Source: Colocasia esculenta
Taxonomy: Eukaryota > Streptophyta > Magnoliopsida > Alismatales > Araceae
Direction: 5' to 3'
Assembly: GCA_014218235.1 (NCBI GenBank)
Contig: CM024759.1
Coordinates: forward strand, 79,009,079-79,073,078
DNA: 64,000 nt
Part shown: in pieces, positions 22,535 to 33,296 of the stretch
Layout of the letters: each line of letters starts with the position of its first letter
Position numbering within the stretch: the stretch's first letter is position 1
Made by a program: the position numbers and the translations under genes
Notes under the pieces: model-generated
The model's database searches: none
What the model saw: only the letters and a program-made list of their open reading frames with translations
Told to the model about the DNA's origin: nothing

Positions 22535-23285
22535 ACGCCATCCGCCCAACCCCTGCACAACTACCATACGACTCCCCGTTGTTGTTACTGTGATGCCTGG
22601 TCTACTCTGTCCAGCCGCCGAATGAGTTTTCCGAAACTGAGGCCGTCGACAACCCTGTCTGTATGTACCTGTACCAGTCGACATTCCCGCCCCTTGCCAG
22701 TGCCCAAGCCGACCAGTCGTCTCGCCCCAACGCGAACGCCACCTGGAGCTAGTGATCGCCAAGCTTGTCGCATTGGCGTCGACGCCGACAGGTACCGGCG
22801 GACACCACCTCGCTTCGCTACCCAACGTCCTCGGTGCAGGTCCCCGCTCTTCAGCAGGTCAATAAGTTGTTGCAAACTCATTCTCGTTCTTACTTGTCAG
22901 TATATGGTTAAATTTGATCGTGTGCATGTGAGAAGTTAGGACTGCCTAGCCAGCTATTATAGCCATTTGTGAGTTGTGACCCCCACCCCACCCCCAGGAC
23001 TACCGTTTGGACATATGAGTGTGTTTTGACTTCCCTAGACTAGTTGTAGTCCTCACTTCCGTCAGTCTGCGGCGTCTTCTCGCTACAAGGGACAGTGGTT
23101 TGAGACGCATTTTCTTATTATTACAATGTTGTTCTCATGCAATTATTGTGGATGCCAATATCCCGCTAAAGTAGTTCTCATGCAATTATTGTGGATGTCA
23201 ATATCCCACTGAAGTAGTCGCTCACTTGCTGATTTGTACCTTGTTAGTACATGTTAGAGCCTAGAGTCGGTGTTGTCCTACATCA
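22535..23285 (+). repeat. LTR 3' portion, left arm
   Basis: It matches the reverse complement of about 29314-29935 plus 27676-27785. It ends in tgttgtcctacatca and is followed after four bases by the primer-binding site. The 5' part is separated from it by the giant element and should lie left of the window. Confidence 0.82.
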
Positions 23286-23289
23286 ATAA

Positions 23290-23301
23290 TGGTATCAGAG
23301 C
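23290..23301 (+). promoter_or_regulatory. Primer-binding site, initiator tRNA-Met type
   Basis: TGGTATCAGAGC is the standard plant initiator-methionine tRNA complement, four bases after the LTR end. The mirror-image site is CTCTGATACCA at 27661-27671. Confidence 0.9.
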
Positions 23302-23390
23302 ATGGTCGTCGTGTCTAGGGCATACTGTCATTTGCTAGTTAAGTCGCATCATATAGTTTAAGTCATGTTATAGCTTGGAGCCTTGTATGC

Positions 23391-24702
23391 ATGCCCACCT
23401 ATACCGATGCTGAGTACCACATCTCGGTACCAATGTCGGAGTTTCGGGTAGATTCTCTAACAATGCCTGAAGTAAGGGAGAGGCTTGACCAACTCCTGCT
23501 CCATATGGATCAAATGGAGCGTCGGTTTAAGGAGAGGCTCACCGAGTCGAACAGGACGGTCCAGAGGATGGCTAACCGCCTAGCTATTTTGGAGAGACCG
23601 CCCGCCCCACCTCCTATCCTAGTTCAACCCCCTGCCCTTAGGGATCCCCCTAGGGCAGATCATGTTGTTGATCAACAAAGGACGGTCTTGGGTACGATTC
23701 CTTTGGTGAGGTTGAAGGTGTCTATAAGCATGCTACCCGCATTTATGGGAGATTTGAGAGGCAGTTGGACCGTGAGGAGGATGGGTAATTGTTGGCGTTG
23801 CCGCTACTCGATGAGTTGAGATGAGCGAGTTGATCGCAATGGCTAAGCTAATTGGCGGATGGATCAGGGTAGGGCTCGACACCCGAGGGGTCGAGGAGAC
23901 CCTGTACTAGGTCAGAGGAGATATAGATACCATAAGTACCCGGAGAATCAGGAGGACTTTGATGAGTGGAGGCCCCATCATTTTCATGAGGATCGGGATG
24001 ACCGGCGAATTGTTCATGTTGATGCCCCCACTTTTGATAGGTCCTTTGACCCGAAGGTCGATCTTAATTTGGAGGCCAACATGAACCGCTATTTTAATTG
24101 GATGGGGATGACTGATGCCCAGCGTGCACGTTTTGCCGTGATGAAGCTAGTTGGCTAGGCTCGGGCTTATTAGCTGAATGTCGAGGCACTTCTTGAACAA
24201 CGAGAGTAGGAGCCTATTGAGTCGTGGGAAGACATGAAAGCAAAGCTTTGTGAGAAATACCTTCCCCCGACTTGCCAACATTGCCTCATTATCGCTAGCA
24301 GAATCTCATGCAGGGAAATCAATCTATTTCTAAGTACATCGTGGAGTTTGATGAGTACTTGTTGAGATGTGGAGCCCGTGAGGAGGGTGCGCTGACCCTA
24401 TCCCAATTTAGGTAGGGTCTCCACCCGGTTTACCAACAAAAGTTGTTCCGTCAGCATATGATGACCATTGAGCATGCTTATCAAGTTGTGCAAGAGATGA
24501 AACAATTTGAGCAGAGGCCCGGGTCACCCTCACGGGTTAAACCGGCCTACCAGCGCCCTACGGATTAGCGTACTACTCTTGGGGCTCCTTCAAGAGGTCC
24601 CACTCATCGGTCTGTGGACCCTCCGCGACAAGACCTGCCAGTTAGGCCCCGACCACTGCCCTAGAGGGACCCCGTCCCCACTTTGCCTACACCCATGACC
24701 GC
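23391..24702 (+). pseudogene. Degenerate gag, left arm
   Basis: ATG at 23391 opens MPTYTDAEYHISVPMSEF with a short coiled-coil segment (RLDQLLLHMDQMERRF). After shifts it continues with FDPKVDLNLEANMNRYFNW and MTDAQRARFAVMKLVG (24040-24158), a typical Ty3/gypsy Gag. The next stretch, through 24540, still reads as Gag (EYLLRCGAREEGALTLS) but has stops. No pol follows, since the reversed copy begins at 24759. Confidence 0.78.
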
Positions 24703-26084
24703 TCGCTACGGCCTTCCCCCTATCCTCCTGCCTACCAGGGGGTGCACCCAACAGTAAGCAGTCATGGGGTGCAGGCAAAGTGGGGACAAGGTCCCTTTGA
24801 GGCAGTGGCTAGGGCCTAACTGGCAGATCCTATCGTGAAGGGTCACAGGCCGAAGAGTGGGACCCCTCAAAGGAGCCCCAGGGGTAGTACGTTGATCCGT
24901 AGGGCACTGGTAGGCCGATCTAACCCACGAGGGCGACCCGGGATCTCTCGTGTGACCTGATAAGCATGCTTAACAGTCATCACATGCTAACGGAACAACT
25001 CCCACAGGTAAACCGGGGGGAGACCCTTCCTAAATCGGGATAGGTTAGTGCGCCCTCCTCACGGGCTCCACATCTCAGCAGGTACTCATCAGACTACTCA
25101 GAAACAAATTGATTTCCCTACGTTAGAATCTGCCAGTGATCAATGAGGCAGTGTCGGTAGGTTGGGGGAAGGTACTTCTCATGAAGCTTGACTTTCATGT
25201 CTTCCTACGACTCAATAAGCTCGTGCCCTTGCTGCTCAAGAAGTGTCGTGACCTTCAACCAATAAGTCTAAGCCTGGCCAATTAACTTCATCATGGCAAA
25301 GTGTGCACGTCGGGCATCAATCATCCCCATCCAATCAAAATAGCAATTCATGCTAGCCTCCCAATCGAGATAGACCTTCAGGTCCAGAGGCCCGTCAAAA
25401 GTGGGGGGGTCAACATGAACAATTCATCGATCATCCTAATCCTCGTGAAAATGATGGGGTCTCCACTCATCAAAGTCCTATATATCCTCCGAGTACCTCG
25501 GGAATCTATATCTCCTCTGGCCTAGCGTGGGGTCTCCTCGACACACGACCTACCCTAATCCATCTCCCAATCAACTCGACCATCGTAATCAACTCGCTCA
25601 CCCTGACCCAACGGGTAGCGGCAATGCCGACAATCCCCATCCCACTCACGATCTAGCTGCCTATCATCTCCCATGAATGCGGACAGCAGGCCTAGAGACA
25701 CCGTCAACCTCACCAAACGAATTGTATCCAAGACCGTCCTCTTACCGATCAACAACATCATCCACCCTAAGGGGATCCCCAAGGACAAGGGGCTGAACTA
25801 GGACAGGAGGTGGGGCAGGTGGTCTCTCCAAAACATGGATGGCAAAGTCGGATCGAGGTGTTGGATCGAACCTAGCCGACCCCGATCTAAGTCGGGTCGG
25901 ATCACAGGATCCGCCCGATTCCATGGGAATCTGGCCGATCCAAGATCGGACAGGTTAAAAAATGAAGAAAATGAAGAAAAAATCAGGAAAGATCAGATAA
26001 ATTCTTTAAAAAATATATAATAATTGTACATTTTGGGTATATCCATAGTCTAGTTGCACATATATTCATATTACAATATAGAGC

Positions 26085-26418
26085 AATAATAATTAAGATT
26101 AGGAATGAGCGCTTCCGTGAGGATTTGGGGATAGCTCCAATTGATAGAAAAATGAGAGAAAATAAACTTAGGTGGTTTGGACACGTGCACCGTCGCCCTA
26201 ACTCGGCATCGGTTAAAAGATGTGACAAAATCTTAGTGGATACCAGTAAAAGAGCTAGATGAATGCCTAAAATGAGATGATGTGATGTTATTAGGAAAGA
26301 CTTGGACTTCTTGAGTTTAAACTTTAAATACGACTATAGCACTTGGTAAAAAAATTTGGCGAAATGTAACCGACCCCAAATAATGGGATAAGGCTCTGCT
26401 GATGATGATGATGATTTA
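26085..26418 (+). mobile_element. 5'-truncated LINE 3' end
   Basis: The plus strand reads NERFREDLGIAPIDRKMREN, then LRWFGHVHRRPNSASVKRCD and VIRKDLDFLSL. This is the C-terminal end of a plant L1-type RT ORF, followed by the characteristic 'gggataaggctctgctgatgatgatgatg' type tail with GAT repeats. Only the last third of a kilobase is present, with stops. Confidence 0.8.
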
Positions 26419-27128
26419 CCTGAACATCATTTAAGTAAATGTTATATTTGTAGTTTCATTTACTTAAGATATTATATGTAAATAAGAAAGTACCCTCTAT
26501 TTGAATTCAATAAAAATATCAAAAAAATTATATCTCTTACAAGTAAAAAGTCAACTCTCTCATCCAATAAGAAAATCACGATTTCGGTGGTTCCATCAAA
26601 ATAGTGACTTTCTAATCTTTCATAATTTGGCTTATCTAAAATTTTCATGATTCAAATAAACTCAATAGAATACTAAAAATCTAAAGTCCGATAAAAAAAA
26701 TCAAACGAAAAGTGACAACTCTCATGAGTTTGGGTGATGATAGTTTAGGTTTGACCAAATCCTGAGAGGTCTCAAGCAGACTAAGTGTTATCAGTAGGAG
26801 AGTGGCTCCCTTGGAGAAGTCATAAGCAAATTTGACTTTTTTTATCGACATTTGACTTTTTTTATCGAACTTTAGATTTTTAATATTCTATTGGATTTAT
26901 TTGAATTATGAAATTTTTAGATATGTGAAATATAAAATATTAGAAAGTCGTTATTTTGATGGAACTACTGAAATTGTGATTTTCTTCTTAAATGGGAGAG
27001 TTGACTTTTTATTTGTAAGAGATATGATTTTTCGGATATTTTTATTGAATTCAAATGGGGATACTTCATTATTTACATGTAATATCTTAAATAAATAAAG
27101 CTACAAATGATGTTCAAGTAAATAAGGT
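26419..27128. repeat. Foldback: ~300-bp inverted arms with ~120-bp spacer
   Basis: Bases 26419-26715 pair with about 26830-27128 inverted. Matching landmarks are tgaacatcattt/aaatgatgttca, agtcaactctctc/gggagagttgact and cgataaaaaaa/ttttttatcg. The arms are diverged. It lies inside the hAT-like element. Confidence 0.78.
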
Positions 27129-27790
27129 AAGTGGAGGGGATGGGACGTAATTAAGGTAAGCTGAGGGAATCGGGCTACACCAGATGGAATTGAGGTGGAT
27201 CGTATGGAATCGGACTGGATCGGGCCGATCCAGTCCGATTCCGTCGATTCTACTCGATCCACCCCGATTCCACCTTACATCGTGGGTGGGTTGTCGTCCC
27301 CCCCCCCCCCCAAATCGGGCGCCATCGGCTGATTCCGACCCGAATCGGCCGACTTGGCCATCCATGCTCCAGAACAGCTAGGCGGTTAGCCATCCCCTAG
27401 ACCATACAGTCCGACTCGGTGAACCTCTCCACAACCCAACGCTCCATCTGATCCATACGGAGCAAAAGCTGGTCAAGCCACTCCTTCACTTCAGACATTG
27501 CTACAGAATCTGCCCGAAACTCTGACGTTGGTGCCGAGATGTGGTACTCAGCACTGCTACGGGTGGGCATGCATACAAGGCTCCAAGGTATAGCATGACT
27601 TAGACTATAAGATGTGAACAAACTAGCAAATGACAGTATGCCCTAGACACGACGACCATGCTCTGATACCATTACCGATGCGGGACAGCACTGACTCTAG
27701 GTCCTAACATGTACTAACAAGGTGGAAATCACCAAGTGAGTGACTACTTTAGCAAGATACTGGCATCCACAATAATTCAATGAGAACAAG

Positions 27791-29308
27791 TGGTGAGGAC
27801 ACGAGAGCCCGGGTCCGTTTCAACCCGGAGTTGGTTTACCGCTGTCGGGGAGCACAGCACGCTACAGAGGCGTCAATCTGGTTGGGCGACGAGCCCATGG
27901 TGTAGAGTTTACATCCAGGATTCCATAGACAGTAGTTATGGCCCAATTGGGGCCCATTTAGCATCTTTTCTATTTTCATTTATTTTCTGTTACGAATTTT
28001 GGTTTTATTTTAGTCCTGTTAGGATTACTTTTAAGTGTTTTAATATAGCAAGTATTTAGGAGTTGTATTAGGTTTGGGATTAGCCCCAACTTCTTTAAAT
28101 ACATGTAAACATCGATTTGGAGGAAAAGAACAGAATATTTTGAGTTGAGAAATCTTAGAGCCGCTGCTCCTCTTTCTTCCGTGACAGAGAAAACCCGCGA
28201 AGGGTTCGCCGTGAAGGCCTGCCGCGAAGGTCCTGCTGCGAAGGCCTCTTCCTGCCCTGCGACCTCCGCGAGCCAGTTCACCCCGCCGTGGCCCTTCTCC
28301 CGCACCGCCGCGCAAAACCCCCTCCCCTGCCTGCGCCATCCGCACCCGCCGGCGCCTTCCCTGGCGCCTGCGTCAGCCACACGCCAGCGCCCCTCTCTCT
28401 GCGTCACCCTGCCTCACCCCCCCCTGCCACCCCACAGCGCCCCGGCCACCTGCCCTCGCGAGCACCACGAGTCCTCCCCCTATGAGCGCCCGTGTCTTCC
28501 CTGCCTCCGCTAGCCCGCACGTCCGCACTAGGCCGCCTCGCGCTCGTGCGCAGGCGCCCCGTCTGCACGCCAGCGGCTTCACCCTACCGCGTCCACCCCC
28601 CGTGCGCGCCGCTTCCAGCCCTGTTCACGCGCCAGCACCGGCCTCTACTCACGACAGCGCCTTGGCGGAACCGACGCAGCGACATCGCCACGCCCTGTCC
28701 ACCAGAAGCCTCGCCTGCAACAGAACTCGCCAAGTCCACTCCGCAGAAACCAGCCATCCAGCACGAGCAAGTGTTTTCCGGTCAACGAAATCCCGAGGTC
28801 ATACTTTGTAGCCTTTTACCTCCCTATGTGGAGTGGGCAAGATTAAGTTGTAATATTTAATTCGTATTTTGTACTCGGGATTCGTGACACGGTCGGGTTC
28901 TTCCCCACGCATAGTCGTGGAGGTACGTACTGTATTCTCTAGTCTTTTACTTGCTTTACTCGTATTCGCTCATATCTGCCGCCGACTTGTGAGGTAGGAT
29001 ACCTAGCCCGTGACGTGCGTCACAGCCGGCTTGAGAGTGCGAGAACCTATTTCTCGAAGGTTCCGATTGGACCTTAACTGTGGATCGACTACCTTAGTTG
29101 TTGGTGGCTTCTTAGCTACCTAGGTCCCACGTTTCCCTCCGCGAGGGACGACTTTGTGGGCTACGTACTTCTTTGGCGTGATTATTTTCCTGTTGCTTAC
29201 TTGTTTAGTTGGTACGAATATGCTATTCTTTATTGCTTAGTGCTGATCGCATCTTTGGAGAGTCGTAGTTCGTCGATTAGAGTAGTCCACGTGTGTTGTC
29301 CCGCATCA
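27791..29308 (+). mobile_element. Solo LTR of the same gypsy family (1518 bp) with TSD ACAAG
   Basis: It starts TGGTGAGGACACGAGAGC and ends GTTGTCCCGCATCA. It is flanked by perfect 5-bp repeats ACAAG (27786-27790 and 29309-29313). Its 5' end resembles the start of the surrounding LTR (TGGTGAGGACAC), so family members inserted into one another. A TATA-like tttaaata lies near 28094. The Pro/Ala-rich open frames at 28145-28860 are GC-rich LTR leader, not a gene. Confidence 0.87.
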
Positions 29309-30240
29309 ACAAGTACGTCATAATAACAAGAAATGCGGCTCACAATGAGAAGATGCCACGAACCGCTGGTAGTGAGGACTACCACTAGTCTAGGGCAGTC
29401 GAAACACACTGAGATGTCCAAACGGTGGTCGCGGGTGGGATCTCACAACTCACAAACGGCAGTGATTTTTATCACTTTAACAACTGGCTAGACAGTCCTA
29501 ACTTCTTATATGCATGGAAGCAAATTTAACCATATACCGACAAGCAAGAACGGGAATGAGTCCATAGCAACTTACTGACCCGCTGAAGAGTGGGGACCTA
29601 CACCGAGGTTGTTGGGTAGCAAAGTGAGGTGGCGGCTGTCGGCACATCCCAGCGCCAACGTCAATGTGGCGAGCCTGGCGGTCATTGGCTCCAAGTGGCG
29701 TTCATATCGGGCGACATAGCAAGTCGGCTCGAGCACTGGAGAGGCAGGCGTCGAGGCTAGCTGAACTCGTACGAGAGCGTCAACAGGTACAGGTACACAC
29801 GGACAGAGTCGTCGATGGCCTGGGTCCCGTGCAAACTCATCCAGAGGTCGGACAAGGCGAACTAGGCAGCACAGCAACAACAGCGAGGAGTCGCGGGGTA
29901 GCTGTGCAGGGGCTGGGCGGATGGCATTGGCCAGAGTGCCCCAGAAGAATTTGTGTAGACACATTGAGAGGTCGTATGGGAACCGCGACTGGGCCACAAG
30001 ACGCAGGTAGGCTGGGGACGCCCGCAAGTGAACAACCGAGGCGCCTCGGAAAGGGGCCCATGTGTGGGCACGGGTAAAGGTGTGTGGAGGCAGAAGGGGC
30101 CGATGGTGTTGGGCCAGCCCGCGCGTGGGCACGGTGACGACCAGTAGGGGGAGGCGGAGCGGCGGCATCACGAAACGGCCCGCGTGCGGGCATGATGCGA
30201 GGCTAGTTGCTCCTTCGCGCAAAGGGAGAGAGGGTCACGA

Positions 30241-30290
30241 GCGAGAGAGAGAGAGAGAGAGAGAGAGGCACAAGAGAGAGAGAGAGAGAG
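30241..30290. repeat. (GA)n microsatellite
   Basis: Two runs of GA separated by 'ggcacaa', inside the right-arm LTR. Confidence 0.9.
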
Positions 30291-30693
30291 AGTGTGTGTG
30301 TCGCGGAGGGAGACGGGGGGAGGGGAAGGTGACGGAGAGGGGGAGAGAGCGTTGCGGGAGAGGGAGAGGGGAGAAGCTTGGGCTTCAAGTTTCCATTCTA
30401 TTCACCAAAAATTTTCCATCCCTCTCATATGAGGGGGTACAGGCCATATATATAGGAAACCCACAAAATAAAGACTAAAATGCCCAATGACCAGAAAATA
30501 TAAAAAAAATAGAAAAACACCAAATGGCCCTAAATGTGCTGTACAAAAGATCCCTCAGTCCTCCAAAAAATGTACTGGTGCATCAAAAAACCTCTAGAGT
30601 GTCGCCCAGCCAAAGAGACGTCAGCTACGTTGCTCAACGACGTCGGTAAACGCATGTCGGGTCAAACGGATGTGTGCCCGAGTGTCCTCACCA

Positions 30694-32071
30694 CAGTGTC
30701 AGCCAGCTGGCAACTGCCCGCCGTACTTCTCCCCACACCTCCCCTGCACCACACCCCTCCCACGAGTTCGCTGGAGATCTCTCCCAGGTCCTTGTGGAGG
30801 GGGACCCCTTATGCCCCCCACTTCCCCGGCATCTGCTATAGGTAGCCCCTAGCCCCCACCCCAGACACTCCCCCCACCCAATCCCCAGGCCAACTGGCAA
30901 CTCCCCACCAATCCCCAGGCCAACTGGCAACTCCCCCCCCCCCAAAAAAAAAAAACCAAACAACCCTTGCCTTGCACATGATCAAGCTGGATTCTGCAGC
31001 CCCACCCCATCCACCCTGCCTGCCTCCCTGGAGCACCCCTGCCTGGCAGATTCCCATTCTCATTGGCTCCAACAGCATCCCCCCCCCAACTAACCCCAGT
31101 GGCTGCTGCAGGTAGTCCCCAGACTCCCCACCCCAGACAATCCCCCTTGGCTGCGAATACAGAGAGCACTGTCAATTCACCAAGCCACCAGCATCACTTT
31201 ATCGAACCATCGCCTGCCACTGTGAAGAGCACCACAATGACCCGGCCACCGCCCACAGCTGTTCATCGGCACATTTAACCTCCACAGTCTGACCTCCTCA
31301 ACTCCAGCCTCTTAACACCCCAGAATCTTGTCAGAACATGGCCCTAAACCCTTCATAGGTAAGGGTATTTTTGTCCTAGGAGAAAAACTAACTGCAGTAT
31401 TGGATGCATGTTCCATCAAAAAATACCATATTGAGATAGACTAATTACAGGGACTTTTTTTTCAATCTGAGGAGATAATAACGAGTTATTAGGTATTATG
31501 GATAATTCAGAAAGTTGTTTGAAAATAGCTAAGATTATAGGAACCAATATGGAAAAACCCAAAAACAAAAGCAACACATTTAACAAGGGAAGAAGGTGTC
31601 TTATTCTTTTTTATTCACATTAGGCTTACTCCACAAATATTTCATGCAATGGCTGAATCCATTCCCACCATCCATTTCTCTAGAAGAAAATGAATTGTTT
31701 CTTCTCTGGAGCAAAGTAGCAAACTGGTTGGAGAAACTTATGCCACAAAGGAATAAGCAAATTCATGAAAGATCTAGACAAAAAGAACAAAGCATTGCCC
31801 GATGAGGAAGACAATCACCAACAAGGCACCTATCTTAGAGAGCTAAAGTGAAAAAAAAATAATGTGGCAAGACCATCATGCAGCATTATGATGGACTGGA
31901 GGTGGTAATGCATGGAAGGATTTTCTGCCAAAGCTTTTGTTTTCCAAAGAAATATGTACAACACTTGCATTAGTTACTACAAAGCAGAATTTTCCATGAA
32001 AGCAAAACAATGAACCACCAAGCCATCAAAGTTTCAATAAACTAAGAAGTAAAAGCTACAACAAAAGCTAC
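30694..32071. other. C-rich then AT-rich sequence without gene
   Basis: 30694-31300 is C-rich with a 30-bp tandem duplication (ccaggccaactggcaactcc, about 30878-30937) and a second loose repeat near 31105. 31300-32071 is AT-rich with no convincing exon. If OCT1 continues, this is part of its intron; I found no following OCT1 exon here. Confidence 0.55.
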
Positions 32072-33246
32072 CTCAGAATCTGGAACCCATTTTAATATGG
32101 AAGACAGAGTAGTAGGGTCAGTTGTTATTGGAAGCCCTTTTCTCTTTGCTTATCTCCTGTTGTAGCAGAAATAGTACGATAAATAGGCTTCAAAAGATGC
32201 TGCATATGCTTAGGTGTACGTGAAGCTGGAAAGACATCCATGGAACCTGGATCAATGATAATATTTTCATTGAACCTGATAAAAAATACATCAAAAATAA
32301 GCCTAAGACAAATGGATAAATTGGATGCACCATTTAGATTACCTTTTCCTCATCTTTTTTAGTTAATCACATCATGAGAAAAATGATTACTCAGTAAGTT
32401 GTTGGCTCACAATGGGTAAGAAACTAGTTTTGACAAAAATCATCACGACACATTCAGAGCTATCTATGCTGAGATGTAGCAGGAAGCCACCTTCAAATGT
32501 GTAAGCAACTAAAAGATCATGTACCAATGAGACATTTGAACATCTTTGTGGAGGATGACTACAGTTTAAAATGAAAGATAATTTAATCACAGTAGATGGC
32601 TGTTTGGTTGCCATATTATAAATATCAATATGGTAGGGGTACTTGGTTGTACCCTATCAATTTTGATATTATCATGTCAAGAGAAGAGTTAATTGCAAAA
32701 ATAACCCTCTTGCATGCTTAATTGTAAAAGGCCACTCTTAAATGCACATTACTTAAAATAACCTTGCTATATAAACATAAGTGCACAAAAGCCGCTGTGG
32801 TAAATGCCAACAGAAAACACATAATGGAGCACTAATGGAGAGGTATTTTTGCAATTATGTTTACGTTGTAAGGCTACGTTTGCAGTAGCAAGTTGAAACA
32901 TTAGGAATATTCTTTTACTGTGGTTGGACCTTGGTCAAATATGCTTCATTTGTATAATGACCAGTTATGGTGCCTTATTGGAGGAGTATTTCTATACTAA
33001 ATTCTAAAAAGGTTGATACCTATAATACAGTTTGCCGAATCAGGGCGAATCGGCCCGATTCCCCCGAATTGGTGCGAATCAAGGGAAACCCGATCCCTGA
33101 TTCGTCTGATTGGCCCCGATTCCCTTTATATATCATATTTATATATATATATTATCATATAGTAATATATGTTATACATTATAAATATGATATATATTAC
33201 ATATACGTATTTAATCAATATAAATGTGTCTGAAATATGATGTATG

Positions 33247-33296
<50 letters not shown>

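Larger units (their letters stand above)
25834..27366. mobile_element. Non-autonomous hAT-like element (1533 bp)
   Basis: The termini are CATGGATGGCAAAGTCGG (left) and the inverted CATGGATGGCCAAGTCGG (right). Flanking 8-bp repeats CTCCAAAA (25826-25833) and CTCCAGAA (27367-27374) fit a hAT target duplication with one change. It encodes no transposase. It contains a LINE 3' end and a foldback. Confidence 0.72.
24759..27660 (-). pseudogene. Degenerate gag, right arm, interrupted by a 1.5-kb insertion
   Basis: It mirrors 23391-24702. The N-terminal part is at 27397-27580 (AEYHISAPTSEFRADSVAMS) and the remainder at 24759-25833 (VLERPPAPPPVLVQPLVL). The break falls at the hAT-like insertion 25834-27366. 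Stops and shifts are frequent. Confidence 0.76.
22535..30693. mobile_element. Older Ty3/gypsy element in inverted (LTR-gag / gag-LTR) arrangement
   Basis: The left arm (22535-24702) reads LTR, primer-binding site and gag on the plus strand. The right arm (24759-30693) holds the same units reversed on the minus strand, with two later insertions (25834-27366 and 27791-29308). The arms are clearly homologous but diverged by many substitutions and meet at a spacer of about 55 bp. Neither arm has protease, RT or integrase. The left arm's LTR is cut at 22534 by the giant element. Confidence 0.8.
27676..30693 (-). repeat. LTR of right arm (about 1.5 kb after removing the nested solo LTR)
   Basis: On the minus strand it starts TGGTGAGGACACTCGGGC at 30693 and ends at 27676 (CCGCATCG, last base changed from A). 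It carries a TATA box (CCTATATATATGGCC, about 30442-30456) and a GA microsatellite (30241-30290). It is interrupted by the solo LTR at 27791-29308. Confidence 0.8.

Noticed and set aside
23290..23301. Part of a tRNA gene
   Set aside because: TGGTATCAGAGC alone, right after an LTR end, is a primer-binding site.
28145..28860. Pro/Ala/Arg-rich protein on the plus strand
   Set aside because: It lies wholly inside a TSD-flanked solo LTR, in overlapping frames driven by high GC.
29572..30478. Overlapping open frames on both strands
   Set aside because: They sit within the right-arm LTR; composition and overlap mark them as shadows.
31596..31805. Small plus-strand ORF (69 aa)
   Set aside because: No family match and no splice or promoter support; AT-rich intron-like surroundings.
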